A DNA stretch of 64,000 bases from Bog-756 sp963813525 (GTDB taxonomy: Bacteria; Actinomycetota; Acidimicrobiia; Acidimicrobiales; RAAP-2): assembly GCA_963813525.1 (NCBI GenBank), contig CAWEZI010000004.1, positions 1-64,000 of the forward strand. Reading direction: 5' to 3'. Numbering within the stretch: position 1 is the stretch's first letter; each line of letters starts with the position of its first letter. This document shows positions 52,531 through 61,488 of the stretch, in pieces. Both the position numbers and the translations under genes were made by a program. The notes beneath the pieces were generated by a model. That model was not told the origin of the DNA, did not search any database, and was given only the letters and a program-made list of their open reading frames with translations.

Positions 52531-54153
52531 ATGGCCAAATTGATCACGTTCGACGAGGAGGCCCGTCGGTCCCTAGAGAGCGGGATGAACAAGCTCGCCG
52601 ACGCCGTACGCGTCACCCTCGGACCCAAAGGCCGCAATGTCGTCCTTGACAAGAAGTGGGGCGCTCCCACCATTACCAACGACGGGGTCTCCATCGCCAA
52701 GGACATCGAGCTCGAGGACCCGTTCGAGAGGATCGGCGCCGAGCTCGTCAAGGAAGTAGCGAAGAAGACCGACGACGTGGCCGGCGACGGCACCACCACC
52801 GCCACCGTCCTGGCCTGGGCCATGGTCCACGAAGGACTGCGCAATGTGGCCGCCGGAGCCAACCCCATGTCCCTCAAGAAGGGCATCGAGGCCGGTGTCG
52901 AGTCGGCCGTGGCCTCCCTGCGGGGGATCGCCAAGGAGACCGACTCGAAGAGCCAGATCGCCCAGGTGGCCTCCATTTCCGCCGCCGATCCCGAGATCGG
53001 CGAGATGATCTCCGAGGCCATCGACAAGGTCGGCAAGGACGGGGTCATCACCGTCGAGGAGTCCCAGACCTTCGGGATGGACATGGACCTGGTCGAGGGC
53101 ATGCGCTTCGACAAGGGCTACATCTCCCCCTACTTCGTGACCGATCCCGAGCGCATGGAGGCAGCCCTCGAGGACGCCTACATCCTCCTGGTCGGCTCCA
53201 AGATCACCGCCGTGCGCGACCTCCTTCCTTTGCTGGAGAAGGTCATGCAGGGTGGGAAGCCACTGGTCATCATCGCCGAGGATCTCGAAGGCGAGGCACT
53301 GGCCACCCTGGTGGTGAACAAGATCCGGGGAACGTTCCGCAGCGTCGCCGTCAAGGCCCCCGGCTTCGGCGAGCGTCGCAAGGCCATGCTCCAGGACATC
53401 GCCATCCTCACCGGCGGCCAGGTCGTCACCGAGGAAGTGGGTCTCAAGCTCGAGAACGTGGGCCTCGACCTGCTGGGCACGGCCCGCAAGGTGGTTGTGA
53501 CCAAGGACGAGACCACCATCGTCGAGGGCGGTGGTTCGGATGAGGAGATCAAGGGACGGATCAGCCAGATCAAGACCGAGATCGACAACACCGACTCCGA
53601 CTACGACCGCGAGAAGCTGCAAGAGCGGCTGGCCAAGCTGTCCGGCGGGGTAGCCGTCATCAAGGTGGGTGCCGCCACCGAGGTGGAATTGAAGGAGAAG
53701 AAGCACCGCATCGAGGATGCCGTCTCCACCACCAAGGCGGCCATCGAGGAGGGCGTGGTACCCGGTGGGGGTGTCGCCCTGCTCCGGGCCCAGGCCGGGG
53801 TGCTCGAACTGGCCGACAAGATGGAAGGTGACGAGGCCACCGGAGCCCGCATCGTGGCTCGCGCCGTGGAGGAGCCCCTCAAGCAGATCGCCGTCAACGC
53901 CGGCCTCGAAGGTGGTGTCATCGTCGACAAGGTGCGCAACCTCAAGAAGCCGACCGAGGGTCTGAACGCCGCCACCGGTGAGTACGAGGACCTGTTCAAG
54001 TCGGGCGTCATCGACGCTGTGAAGGTGACCCGGTCGGCGTTGCAGAACGCCGCCTCGATCGCCGCTCTGTTCCTCACCACCGAAGCGGTCATCGTCGACA
54101 AGCCCGAAGAGTCCGCCGGGGCCATGCCGGGCGGAGGGATGGACGACTTCTAA
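52531..54153 (+). CDS. groEL: Chaperonin GroEL (Hsp60)
   Basis: A 540-aa ATP-dependent folding chaperone. The ATP motif GDGTTTATVLA, the apical-domain and C-terminal PGGGVALLRA regions and the tail PGGGMDDF are all present. The start at ATG 52531 follows GGAGG. There is no groES beside it, as is usual for the second groEL of actinobacteria. Heat-shock control by HrcA is indicated by the CIRCE site, and a strong terminator follows. Confidence 0.98.
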   Translation: MAKLITFDEEARRSLESGMNKLADAVRVTLGPKGRNVVLDKKWGAPTITNDGVSIAKDIELEDPFERIGAELVKEVAKKTDDVAGDGTTTATVLAWAMVHEGLRNVAAGANPMSLKKGIEAGVESAVASLRGIAKETDSKSQIAQVASISAADPEIGEMISEAIDKVGKDGVITVEESQTFGMDMDLVEGMRFDKGYISPYFVTDPERMEAALEDAYILLVGSKITAVRDLLPLLEKVMQGGKPLVIIAEDLEGEALATLVVNKIRGTFRSVAVKAPGFGERRKAMLQDIAILTGGQVVTEEVGLKLENVGLDLLGTARKVVVTKDETTIVEGGGSDEEIKGRISQIKTEIDNTDSDYDREKLQERLAKLSGGVAVIKVGAATEVELKEKKHRIEDAVSTTKAAIEEGVVPGGGVALLRAQAGVLELADKMEGDEATGARIVARAVEEPLKQIAVNAGLEGGVIVDKVRNLKKPTEGLNAATGEYEDLFKSGVIDAVKVTRSALQNAASIAALFLTTEAVIVDKPEESAGAMPGGGMDDF

Positions 54154-54193
54154 GAGGCTTCTCAGCAGAGGCTGACCAGCAGTACAGGCTTGA

Positions 54194-54236
54194 CGAGAGG
54201 AGGGCGCCCGGCGGGCGCCCTCCTCTCGTTTCTTTT
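54194..54236 (+). terminator. Strong rho-independent terminator after groEL
   Basis: A perfect 16-bp stem (54194-54209 with 54213-54228, beginning CGAGAGGAGGGCGCCC) followed by TTTCTTTT. It ends the single-gene groEL transcript. Confidence 0.95.
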
Positions 54237-54244
54237 CGGGCCTC

Positions 54245-54268
54245 TTGTTGTTGTTGTTGTTGTTGTTG
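54245..54268 (+). repeat. (TTG)8 microsatellite
   Basis: Eight TTG units right after the groEL terminator, followed by a pyrimidine-rich stretch. It is non-coding and prone to slippage. Confidence 0.95.
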
Positions 54269-54368
54269 CTTTCTTTCCTTCGTGTGGGGCCGGCCCACTC
54301 TTGTGGCGCTGACCCGGCACGGTTCGGCCCCTATCCCCCCACCGGTGGGACCTCCCTAGACTGGCCGG

Positions 54369-55097
54369 GTGACCGAACCCCTGACTCCCTCCGCCGGATG
54401 GGGGGTTCTCCACCTCTTCTGCCGGATACCGCCGATCCCGTCGCCTGCGCAGGACGGCACCAAGGTCGGTCTCGACCGCGATGCCGTCATCCAGGCCGTC
54501 AAATCGGCGGAGTCCGAGGGTGTCCAGGTGGTGACCGCGGCCATACTGGGGCACAAGGCCGACATCGGCTTCATGGCCCTGGCCGAGGACCTCTGGCGAC
54601 TCCGCAGCCTCCAGTCCGACCTTCAGGCCGCCGGCATGATCGTGGTCGGCTCGTACGTGTCCCTCACCGAGATCTCCGAGTACGCGGCGGGCATCCCCGA
54701 CGAGATGAAGCAGACCAGGCTGTACCCGCACTTACCGCCCGAGGGAAAGCCGGCCTTCTGCTTCTACCCCATGTCGAAACGGCGGGGGGAGAGCGATACT
54801 TCCAACAACTGGTACTCGCTGCCCTTCGAGGAGCGCAAGGCACTCATGTACGGACACGGGACGGTGGGCCGGCAGTTTGCCGGCCGGATCCTCCAGGTGA
54901 TCACCGGCTCGACCGGTATCGACGACTGGGAGTGGGGAGTCACGCTCTTCGGCGTCCATCCCGACGACCTCAAGGACTGCGTCTACACCATGCGGTTCGA
55001 TGAGGGGTCGGCCCGGTTCGCCGAGTTCGGCCCCTTCTACGCCGGAATGGTGGCGCCGATCGAAGCCGTGCTGGACCAGGTGACCCGCAATGGGTGA
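54369..55097 (+). CDS. hemQ: Coproheme decarboxylase HemQ (chlorite dismutase-like)
   Basis: A 242-aa protein of the chlorite dismutase family, actinobacterial HemQ/ChdC type. It converts coproheme III to heme b in the Gram-positive coproporphyrin-dependent pathway. Diagnostic segments are FCFYPMSKRRGE (active-site loop with Tyr), NNWYSLPFEERKALMYGHG (proximal His region) and TGIDDWEWGVTLFG. It starts at GTG 54369. The stop overlaps the larE start by 8 bp, so the two are translationally coupled. Confidence 0.95.
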   Translation: MTEPLTPSAGWGVLHLFCRIPPIPSPAQDGTKVGLDRDAVIQAVKSAESEGVQVVTAAILGHKADIGFMALAEDLWRLRSLQSDLQAAGMIVVGSYVSLTEISEYAAGIPDEMKQTRLYPHLPPEGKPAFCFYPMSKRRGESDTSNNWYSLPFEERKALMYGHGTVGRQFAGRILQVITGSTGIDDWEWGVTLFGVHPDDLKDCVYTMRFDEGSARFAEFGPFYAGMVAPIEAVLDQVTRNG

Positions 55098-55947
55098 GCC
55101 GGCACGGGGTGGGCTCCTTCCCGCCCTGCGCCGCGAGCTCGAGAGGATCGGCCCGATGATCGTGGCCTTCAGCGGGGGGGCCGACTCGGCCTTTTTGGCC
55201 TGGGTGGCCACCGACACGCTGGGCGCCCACCAGGTGCGCTGTGCCACAGCCGTCTCTCCGTCGTTGGCCCCCGACCAGCTGGCCGACTGCCGGGCGTTGG
55301 CCGCCGAATGGGGCCTCTCCTATACCGAGGTCGAGACGGGCGAGCTGGCCGACCCGGCCTACGCGGCCAACGACAGCTCGCGGTGTTACCACTGCAAGAC
55401 CTCGCTGCTCCAGGCGTTGGCCGCCTTCGACCGGGAGATCGACAGGGGCGGTCCACCCACCGTCGTCCTCGGCGTGAACCTCGACGATCTGGACGATCAC
55501 CGCCCCGGACAACGGGCCGCCACCGAGCGAGGTGCACTCTTCCCCCTGGTGACGGCCGGGTTCACCAAGGACGACGTGCGATCCTGCTCGCGGGCCCTCG
55601 GGCTGCGCACATGGGACAAACCTGCGGCTGCCTGCCTGGCGTCCCGGGTTCCCTACGGGACGCCGGTGACGGCGGACACCCTCCGCATCGTGGCCGAGGC
55701 CGAGTCAGGTCTGCGGGAACTGGGTTTCAAACACCTCCGGGTCCGTCACTACGGAGACACCGCTCGGATCGAAGTCCCCCCCGAGGACATGGCCGGAGTG
55801 GTGGCGAGCCGGCAGGCCGTCAGTCGGGCGGTCCACAGAGCCGGATACCGCTATGTGACACTCGATCTCGACGGATTCCGCTCCGGCAATCTCAACGAGG
55901 CCCTGGCCGGCCGCGAGCCGGTGGCTCTCGTGGGGCGGCGCCGGTGA
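55090..55947 (+). CDS. larE: LarE-type ATP-dependent sacrificial sulfur transferase
   Basis: A 285-aa PP-loop ATPase. The nucleotide motif is FSGGADSA at residues ~27-34, SSRCYHCK carries the conserved Cys pair, and PAAACLASRVPYGTPV is the LarE signature with the Cys that can donate sulfur. LarE sulfurates the pyridinium precursor of the nickel-pincer nucleotide cofactor. Partners larC and larB are 5-6 kb downstream. The stop overlaps the NIL gene (GTGA). Confidence 0.93.
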   Translation: MGEPARGGLLPALRRELERIGPMIVAFSGGADSAFLAWVATDTLGAHQVRCATAVSPSLAPDQLADCRALAAEWGLSYTEVETGELADPAYAANDSSRCYHCKTSLLQALAAFDREIDRGGPPTVVLGVNLDDLDDHRPGQRAATERGALFPLVTAGFTKDDVRSCSRALGLRTWDKPAAACLASRVPYGTPVTADTLRIVAEAESGLRELGFKHLRVRHYGDTARIEVPPEDMAGVVASRQAVSRAVHRAGYRYVTLDLDGFRSGNLNEALAGREPVALVGRRR

Positions 55948-56183
55948 TCGGCGTCCGGGTCCGTCTGACCTTCCCCGAGGAGTTGGTCCGCGAGCCGATC
56001 ATCGCCCGCATGGTCAAAGAGCTGGACATCGTCCCCAACATCCGCCGAGCTGACGTCGGCGAGCACAGCGGTTGGATCGTGTGCGAACTGGACGGTGACG
56101 CGGGGACCGTGGACAAGGCCCTGGCCTGGTTGCGGACCGAGGGGGTCCGGGTCGACCTGCTCGGCGACGTCGTCGAGAGCTGA
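55944..56183 (+). CDS. Stand-alone NIL-domain protein
   Basis: A 79-aa ferredoxin-fold NIL domain (the domain at the C-terminus of MetN): VRVRLTFPEELVREPIIARM, IVPNIRRADVGEHSGWIVCELDG and ALAWLRTEGVRVDLL. It starts at GTG 55944, overlapping the larE stop by 4 nt. Its position suggests a role linked to LarE, perhaps as a metal, sulfur or small-ligand sensor or carrier; that is inference. Confidence 0.82.
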   Translation: MIGVRVRLTFPEELVREPIIARMVKELDIVPNIRRADVGEHSGWIVCELDGDAGTVDKALAWLRTEGVRVDLLGDVVES

Positions 56184-56200
56184 GCGACGGCGGCGGCGGC

Positions 56201-56268
56201 TGAGCGTGGGCGACGACTGACGTGGGCGACGGCTGACATGGGCGACGGCTGAGGGTGGGCGACGAGAT
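56201..56268. repeat. Four tandem ~16-bp repeats
   Basis: Four units of the form TGA-N-N-(N)-TGGGCGACG-(A/G)-(C/G), each about 16-17 bp, lie right after the NIL gene. They overlap one possible start (GTG 56255) of the next gene. Confidence 0.75.
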
Positions 56269-56323
56269 ACCGGCGGTGGAAAGCCGCCAGACGGTGGTGG
56301 ACGCTGAGCAATCCTCTGCCGAG

Positions 56324-57148
56324 ATGAGCCATCCGCCGGACGCCGACCTGTTGGCCGCCAATCGACGGAACTGGGACGAGCGGGTCGCCGTCCACATGGC
56401 TTCACGATTCTACGACGTCGATCACTGGCTGGCTCAACGGCCCGGGCCCCGCTCGCGGGAGCTCGACGCCCTGGGCGACCCGGCCGGACTCGATCTCGTC
56501 CACCTCCAGTGCCACTTCGGCCTCGACACCCTGGCCTGGGCCGATGCCGGCGCCCGGGTCACCGGACTCGACTTCTCGCCGGAAGCGGTCCAGGCCGCCC
56601 GCGACCTGTCGGTGCGGGCCGGCCTCGACGATCGGTCGACGTTCGTCTGCGCCAATGTCTACGACGCCGCCCGAACACTGGCCCCTCAGTCCTTCGACAT
56701 CGTCTACGTGAGCCTCGGCGCGCTGGTCTGGATCCCCAGCGTGGGCCGATGGGCCGACCAGGTGGTGTCGCTGGCCCGACCTGGAGGGCGGCTCTATCTC
56801 CACGAGATCCACCCGGTGGCCTGGTCACTGGCCTACGAGTCACCGACCCTGGCCCACACCTACTTCGAAGAGCCCGACCCCTACGTGGATGACTCCGCCG
56901 AGACGTACACGGACGCCGACCGGCCTTTGGTCAACACCCGGACGTACGAATGGAACCACGGCATCGGCGAGGTGGTCATGGCGCTCGTCAGCCGTGGCAT
57001 GCGGATCGACCGCCTCGAGGAGCACGATTGGACCGTCGATCAGCAGTTCCCTTGGCTGGTGGAGACCTCGCCCCACGTGTGGACCACCGAGCCCGGCATG
57101 CCCCGTATCCCTCTCAGCTACACGGTGGTGGCCACCCGGCACGGCTGA
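56324..57148 (+). CDS. Class I SAM-dependent methyltransferase
   Basis: A 274-aa methyltransferase started at ATG 56324; a GTG at 56255 inside the tandem repeats is possible but less likely. Motif I is LVHLQCHFGLDTLAWADAGA, followed by VTGLDFSPEAVQAAR (acidic residue) and FDIVYVSLGALVWI. The N-terminal block AANRRNWDERVAVH is shared with a class of small-molecule methyltransferases. Substrate is unknown. Confidence 0.85.
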   Translation: MSHPPDADLLAANRRNWDERVAVHMASRFYDVDHWLAQRPGPRSRELDALGDPAGLDLVHLQCHFGLDTLAWADAGARVTGLDFSPEAVQAARDLSVRAGLDDRSTFVCANVYDAARTLAPQSFDIVYVSLGALVWIPSVGRWADQVVSLARPGGRLYLHEIHPVAWSLAYESPTLAHTYFEEPDPYVDDSAETYTDADRPLVNTRTYEWNHGIGEVVMALVSRGMRIDRLEEHDWTVDQQFPWLVETSPHVWTTEPGMPRIPLSYTVVATRHG

Positions 57149-57156
57149 GCCGCGAC

Positions 57157-57282
57157 CAGGAGCCTGTCAGGGCTGGTCAGGAGCCTGTCAGGGCTGGTCA
57201 GGAGCCTGTCAGGGCTGGTCAGGAGCCTGTCAGGGCTGGTCAGGAGCCTGTCAGGGCTGGTCAGGAGCCTGTCAGGGCTGGG
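57157..57282. repeat. 21-bp minisatellite, six copies
   Basis: CAGGAGCCTGTCAGGGCTGG plus T is repeated six times in exact register (57157 to about 57282), followed by a degenerate part. Each unit contains the near-palindrome AGCCTG-T-CAGGGCT. It lies between the methyltransferase stop and a convergent gene. Confidence 0.93.
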
Positions 57283-57286
57283 CCGG

Positions 57287-57472
57287 TCAGGGCTGGCCGG
57301 GGGTGCGGATGGTCCAACCCGCTCCCGAAACCTTGCGAGGCTCGTAGAACAAGCACCCCTCCGGGCATGCGAACGGCAGCTGTTCGTTCGCCCCCATCCG
57401 GCACCGCTCGAGTTTCTCCTCGTGGGCGGTGGTCTGCATCACGTAATGGCGACAGTCTTCGTTTACGGCCAC
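57287..57472 (-). CDS. Small Cys-rich protein (61 aa), unknown
   Basis: Started at GTG 57472: MAVNEDCRHYVMQTTAHEEK, then LERCRMGANEQLPFACPEGC and LFYEPR. Four Cys in a C-x(n)-C-x(n)-C-x3-C arrangement suggest a small zinc or iron-sulfur fold. The blocks CRHY, ERCR and LPFACP-x-x-CLFYEP look conserved rather than random. I recall similar short actinobacterial proteins without a function. It is divergent from the NUDIX gene. Confidence 0.55.
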   Translation of the reverse strand: MAVNEDCRHYVMQTTAHEEKLERCRMGANEQLPFACPEGCLFYEPRKVSGAGWTIRTPGQP

Positions 57473-57548
57473 ACCCCATTGTGCCTGATAGATCGCGCTT
57501 CGCGTCGTCAGCGGGGTGGTCGTGTGACCGTGGGGTAGCGTCGGGTAC

Positions 57549-58247
57549 GTGGAACCCGCGCCCTCCACCAAACAGCTCCTGAGGTGGAGCGAGGCCCTCG
57601 CCGGCATCGCCCGTACAGGCTTGGGCTTCACCGAGTCCCTCTACGAACAGGAGCGATTCGAGGAGATCCTGCGGGTGGCCGCCGATATCCGGGTGGCCGT
57701 CGAATTCGGGTCCGATGATGTCGAGGACGCCGAAGGGCTGGTCGAGGAGTGGCTGGGCTCGGTGGGCAAAGGGGTTCCGGGCTACATCACACCCAAGGTG
57801 GCTGTCGGGGCGGCGGTCGGAAACGACAACGGGGAGATCCTGCTGGTCCAGCGGGCCGACTCCGGCGTGTGGCTCTACCCCACCGGTTGGGCCGACGTGG
57901 GCTATTCGGCCGCCGAGGTCGTGGTCAAGGAAGTGGAGGAGGAAACCGGCATCGACGTCGAGGTGGTCCGCCTCATCGCCGTACTTGATGGGCTGCGTAT
58001 CGGCATCAGCCGCATTCCTCTCTATTCGCTGGTCTTCCAGTGCCGGCCTATCGGGGGCGAGCTGAAGGCCCATCCGCTCGAGTGCGCCGACGTGGGTTGG
58101 TTCTCCTACGACGATCTGCCCTTCCCGCTGGCCGGGGCCGAGCGCTGGGGCCGTCACGTCTTCGCCGCCCTGCGGGGCGAGCCAGTCGAGGTGCTCTACG
58201 ACCCGGTTCGCTCGCCTGTCTGGCGGGGAGATCCCGACAAGGCCTGA
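57549..58247 (+). CDS. NUDIX hydrolase with N-terminal NUDIX_N-like region
   Basis: A 232-aa protein. Residues ~1-75 form a helical N-terminal domain (RWSEALAGIARTGLGFTESLY) typical of YjhB-like NUDIX proteins. The NUDIX box is GWADVGYSAAEVVVKEVEEETGI, with the catalytic EVEEE core present but Lys where Arg is usual. It hydrolyses a nucleoside diphosphate linked to another group. It starts at GTG 57549. Confidence 0.87.
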   Translation: MEPAPSTKQLLRWSEALAGIARTGLGFTESLYEQERFEEILRVAADIRVAVEFGSDDVEDAEGLVEEWLGSVGKGVPGYITPKVAVGAAVGNDNGEILLVQRADSGVWLYPTGWADVGYSAAEVVVKEVEEETGIDVEVVRLIAVLDGLRIGISRIPLYSLVFQCRPIGGELKAHPLECADVGWFSYDDLPFPLAGAERWGRHVFAALRGEPVEVLYDPVRSPVWRGDPDKA

Positions 58248-58370
58248 CAGCGGCCACACGAACCGCACCCCGCCCGGCCCGCTTCACCACTTTCGGGGTG
58301 ACCGCTGCTGGCTACACTCCCACCCTGTGACAGCTCGACGGGCAGACACGGAGCACCCCCGGGCTCGCCG

Positions 58371-58841
58371 GTGAGCAGCGAGTCAGCTCCTGGGCTCACG
58401 GTGGCCGAAGCGACCGAGGCGAGCACCGAACTGCTCGAGGCCTTCGCCCGCCTCATTCCTCAGCTGTCCTCCAGCTCTCCACCCCCTGGTGCCGACGAGC
58501 TGGCCGCCCTGGTGGCCGCCGAAGCTTCCGTGGTCCTCGTGGCCCACGATGGCCAGGGAACCATCGTGGGGTCCCTGACCCTGGCCCTCTTCCGGGTGCC
58601 GACCGGCATGCGAGCCTGGATAGAGGATGTCGTGGTGGACGAGTCGTCCCGCGGCGCCGGAGCCGGAGCCGCTCTGGTGGCGGTTGCCCTGCAAAGGGCC
58701 GATGCCGCCGGAGCCCGCACAGTCGACCTCACCTCCCGCCCCAGCCGCCAGGCGGCCAATCGCCTCTACCAGCGGCTCGGTTTCGAGCCCCGCACCACCA
58801 ACGTGTACCGCTTCACCGTGGGAGGACCCGACCAGGGTTGA
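58371..58841 (+). CDS. GNAT-family N-acetyltransferase
   Basis: A 156-aa acetyltransferase with WIEDVVVDESSRGAGAGAAL (acetyl-CoA loop) and RQAANRLYQRLGFEPR. It starts at GTG 58371. Its stop is 26 bp from the convergent VOC gene. Confidence 0.87.
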   Translation: MSSESAPGLTVAEATEASTELLEAFARLIPQLSSSSPPPGADELAALVAAEASVVLVAHDGQGTIVGSLTLALFRVPTGMRAWIEDVVVDESSRGAGAGAALVAVALQRADAAGARTVDLTSRPSRQAANRLYQRLGFEPRTTNVYRFTVGGPDQG

Positions 58842-58867
58842 TGCCGGCGGCCGATTGCGCCGCCCGC

Positions 58868-59239
58868 TCAGTCGGGTATCTGCGAAGAGAGACAGAAGGG
58901 ATGTCCCGCAGGGTCGATCATCACCCGCCATCGGTCGGGCGACGGTTGCTCGAGGGCCCGGACCGCCCCAAGGGCCAGGGCCGCCGTTTCGGCCCTGTCG
59001 AGGTCGTCCACGGCCAGGTCCAGATGGATCTGCTTTGGGCTACCCGCCTCTTCCGGCCAGTCCGGGGTGCGGTGGTTGGGGACACGCACCGCCGAGATCC
59101 ACACTCCGTCGGTTCGCACAGCAACGAAATCGTCACTCCGGAAGGCCACCTCACCGCCCAGGAGATCGGCCCAGAAGTTTCCCAGAGCCGACGGATCGTC
59201 GCAGTCGAAGGAGATCGAACCCAGTCGAATTTCGGTCAC
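58868..59239 (-). CDS. VOC-family protein (glyoxalase_6 type)
   Basis: A 123-aa VOC domain started at GTG 59239: IRLGSISFDCDDPSALGNFW, KQIHLDLAVDDLDRAE and VMIDPAGHPFCLS. It is similar in layout to the protein at 32046. Function is unknown. Confidence 0.85.
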   Translation of the reverse strand: MTEIRLGSISFDCDDPSALGNFWADLLGGEVAFRSDDFVAVRTDGVWISAVRVPNHRTPDWPEEAGSPKQIHLDLAVDDLDRAETAALALGAVRALEQPSPDRWRVMIDPAGHPFCLSSQIPD

Positions 59240-59297
59240 GGCACGATGGTAACCCGGCGGGGTCGACCTCCTGCCGCCATGCACTCCGCCCTTGTGG

Positions 59298-59903
59298 TCA
59301 GCCCACTTTGAGCAGATCGACCACAAATACGAGAGTGTCGTTTGCGGCGATGCCCGAGCCCGGCGAAGACGATCCGTAGCCAAGCGAGGGGGGGATGATC
59401 AGCTCGCGGCGCCCACCCACCTTCATCCCGACCACTCCCTCGTCCCATCCTTTGATGACCTGGCCCTCACCCAACGCGAAGGTGAAGGGCTGACTCGTCC
59501 ATGAGGCCTGGATCACTTTGTCCGCCGAGTATGTGGCCAACACGTACTGCACGGTGACCGTGTCGCCCGGCTCCGCGGTGGCGCCGGTTCCCACGATCAG
59601 ATCGGCACTCTCGAGCTGGGTCGGACGGGTTCCCGACGGGACCGTCACCGTCGGCTCCTTGCCCGGCGTTCCTGCCGGGGACCGATCCTGGACGGGAATG
59701 GTGGCGATCGCCGTGGAACCGCCCGACGCACTCGACGTCGATGTCGCGTTCGACCCGGCTGTGCTGGTCGTTGTCGAACTAGACGTCGCGTTCGACGCGG
59801 CTGTGCTGGTAGTTGTCGAACTCGACGACGAACTGCTGCAGCCGGCCAGCCCGAGCGCCGAAACCGCTATCACGGCGAGGGACCACGTGCGCAGACGATG
59901 CAT
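59298..59903 (-). CDS. FKBP-type peptidyl-prolyl isomerase lipoprotein
   Basis: A 201-aa lipoprotein. The signal ends with lipobox ALGLAGC, followed by a Ser/Thr/Ala linker with an internal repeat (SSTTTSTA(A/G)SNATS). The FKBP domain is residues ~98-200: TVTVQYVLATY, GQVIKGWDEGVVGMKVGGRR and IPPSLGYG. It should assist folding of exported proteins on the outer face of the membrane. Confidence 0.92.
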   Translation of the reverse strand: MHRLRTWSLAVIAVSALGLAGCSSSSSSSTTTSTAASNATSSSTTTSTAGSNATSTSSASGGSTAIATIPVQDRSPAGTPGKEPTVTVPSGTRPTQLESADLIVGTGATAEPGDTVTVQYVLATYSADKVIQASWTSQPFTFALGEGQVIKGWDEGVVGMKVGGRRELIIPPSLGYGSSSPGSGIAANDTLVFVVDLLKVG

Positions 59904-60067
59904 GGATCAGGCTCCTTTGTAACTCTGTCGGTGAGGCGGTTGAGGTCACGGACCCGCTTCCGCCAAGCCAAGACGGTAGTCGGACCAGGACCGCCTGCGG
60001 TATCACCGTCTCGCGGCCGGCGGCACTGGCCCCGGTGACTGGCACACCCTCCTGGCACCATCGGATC

Positions 60068-61396
60068 ATGACGCTGCAGAAGCTCACACGAGTGGCGGAC
60101 GAGCTCCGGGCGGTTCTGGCCGATTTCGAACCGGAACGGCTGACCGGACCGGATGCGGCTCGCATGCTCACGGCCTTCTCGGAGATCGAGAAGCTGGCCT
60201 CGGGCGGGAAGCTCCTCTCCGCCCGTCGTGTGGAGACGTCCAACGTCTGGCGCCGCAAAGGCCATCGCTCCGCCGCCGCCCACGTGGCCGAGGCCACCGG
60301 GGTCGGTCTCGGGCCGGCCATCCACGCCCTGAAGGCAGCCCGCCAGCTCGGTTCGCTGCCCACCACCGAAGAGGCAGTGCGCGACGGGCGTCTCTCGGAG
60401 GTCCAGGTGAAGGAGATCACCGACGCCGCCATACGCCAACCCGAGGCCGAGCGGGAATTGGTGGACACGGCCCAAAAAGAGCCACTCAACCTGCTCAAGT
60501 TGCGTTGCCGCCGGGTGAAGGCAACCCAGGGCGACCAGCACGCGGCCTACGCGGCCATCCATCGGTCGCGATTCCTTCGCCATTGGACGGATGACGATGG
60601 GGCCGTTCGCTTCGACGCTCGACTGACGCCCGACGAAGGGGCTCGGTTGGTGGCCTCGTTGAAGACCGAAGCCGACCGGCTGGCTGTCGAGGCCCGACGG
60701 GCCGGTCTCGACGAACCGCGGCGCGCCCTCGCCGCCGACGCCTTGGTCCGCCTCACCTGCGGTGCCAGGCGCCGCCAAGCAAGGGAACCGAGGGACGACA
60801 CCAACCTCAAGGCGGCGAGGAAGGGCGGGTCGGGAGCAGGATCGGCCGACGATGGGAACAGACCTGGCCGACGGAGCGATCCGACCACTGGTCCCTACCG
60901 AGGAAGTGGGTGTACCGATGCGGGCCCCACCGCCATGGTGCATGTCCGAGTCGATCATCGGGCCCTCATGCGGGGCTCGCTACGCAGGGGCGAGATTTGC
61001 GAGATACCGGGCATCGGACCCATCCCGGTAGAGGTCGCCCGTCGCATGGCCGTCGATTCGATCCTCAGTGTGTTGGTGACCGACGGGGTAGACGTCACGG
61101 CAGTGGCCCACGCCGGACGGACCATCCCGGCGTCGGTGAAAAGGGCACTCATCGAACGCGATCCGGTCTGTGTAGTTCCTGGCTGCCAAACGGCCGAGGG
61201 CCTCGAGATCGACCACGTCGACCCCTTTGGCCGGGGAGGGCAGACCAGTCTGGCCAACCTGGCCCGATTGTGTCACTGGCATCACTACCTCAAGACCCAT
61301 CAGCGCCATCGACTCGAACGCACCGATGACGGGTGGCGATGGATATCACCCGACCAGGCGCCGCCGGACGCTGTGCCCGTAGATTTGTCAGGCTGA
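60068..61396 (+). CDS. DUF222/HNH endonuclease domain protein (13E12-like)
   Basis: A 442-aa protein started at ATG 60068. The N-terminal ~280 residues are DUF222. The C-terminal HNH domain shows DPVCVVPGCQ, LEIDHVDPFGRGG, NLARLCHWHHYLKTH. Such proteins are multi-copy in actinobacteria and often relate to mobile or repeat DNA. Catalytic His and Asn are intact. It is divergent from the FKBP gene. Confidence 0.93.
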   Translation: MTLQKLTRVADELRAVLADFEPERLTGPDAARMLTAFSEIEKLASGGKLLSARRVETSNVWRRKGHRSAAAHVAEATGVGLGPAIHALKAARQLGSLPTTEEAVRDGRLSEVQVKEITDAAIRQPEAERELVDTAQKEPLNLLKLRCRRVKATQGDQHAAYAAIHRSRFLRHWTDDDGAVRFDARLTPDEGARLVASLKTEADRLAVEARRAGLDEPRRALAADALVRLTCGARRRQAREPRDDTNLKAARKGGSGAGSADDGNRPGRRSDPTTGPYRGSGCTDAGPTAMVHVRVDHRALMRGSLRRGEICEIPGIGPIPVEVARRMAVDSILSVLVTDGVDVTAVAHAGRTIPASVKRALIERDPVCVVPGCQTAEGLEIDHVDPFGRGGQTSLANLARLCHWHHYLKTHQRHRLERTDDGWRWISPDQAPPDAVPVDLSG

Positions 61397-61488
61397 ACGG
61401 GCGCTGTGTCGGCCCCCGGGCCGGACTCTCCTGAGTCTTCTCAGCCCCGTCGCCGACGGTGATGCGGTCGGCTCTCGCCTGTAAGCAG

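Noticed and set aside
52573..53706. 377-codon minus-strand frame
   Set aside because: Antisense to groEL; no independent evidence.
57157..57282. CRISPR-like array
   Set aside because: Units are contiguous with no unique spacers and no cas genes nearby; it is a minisatellite.
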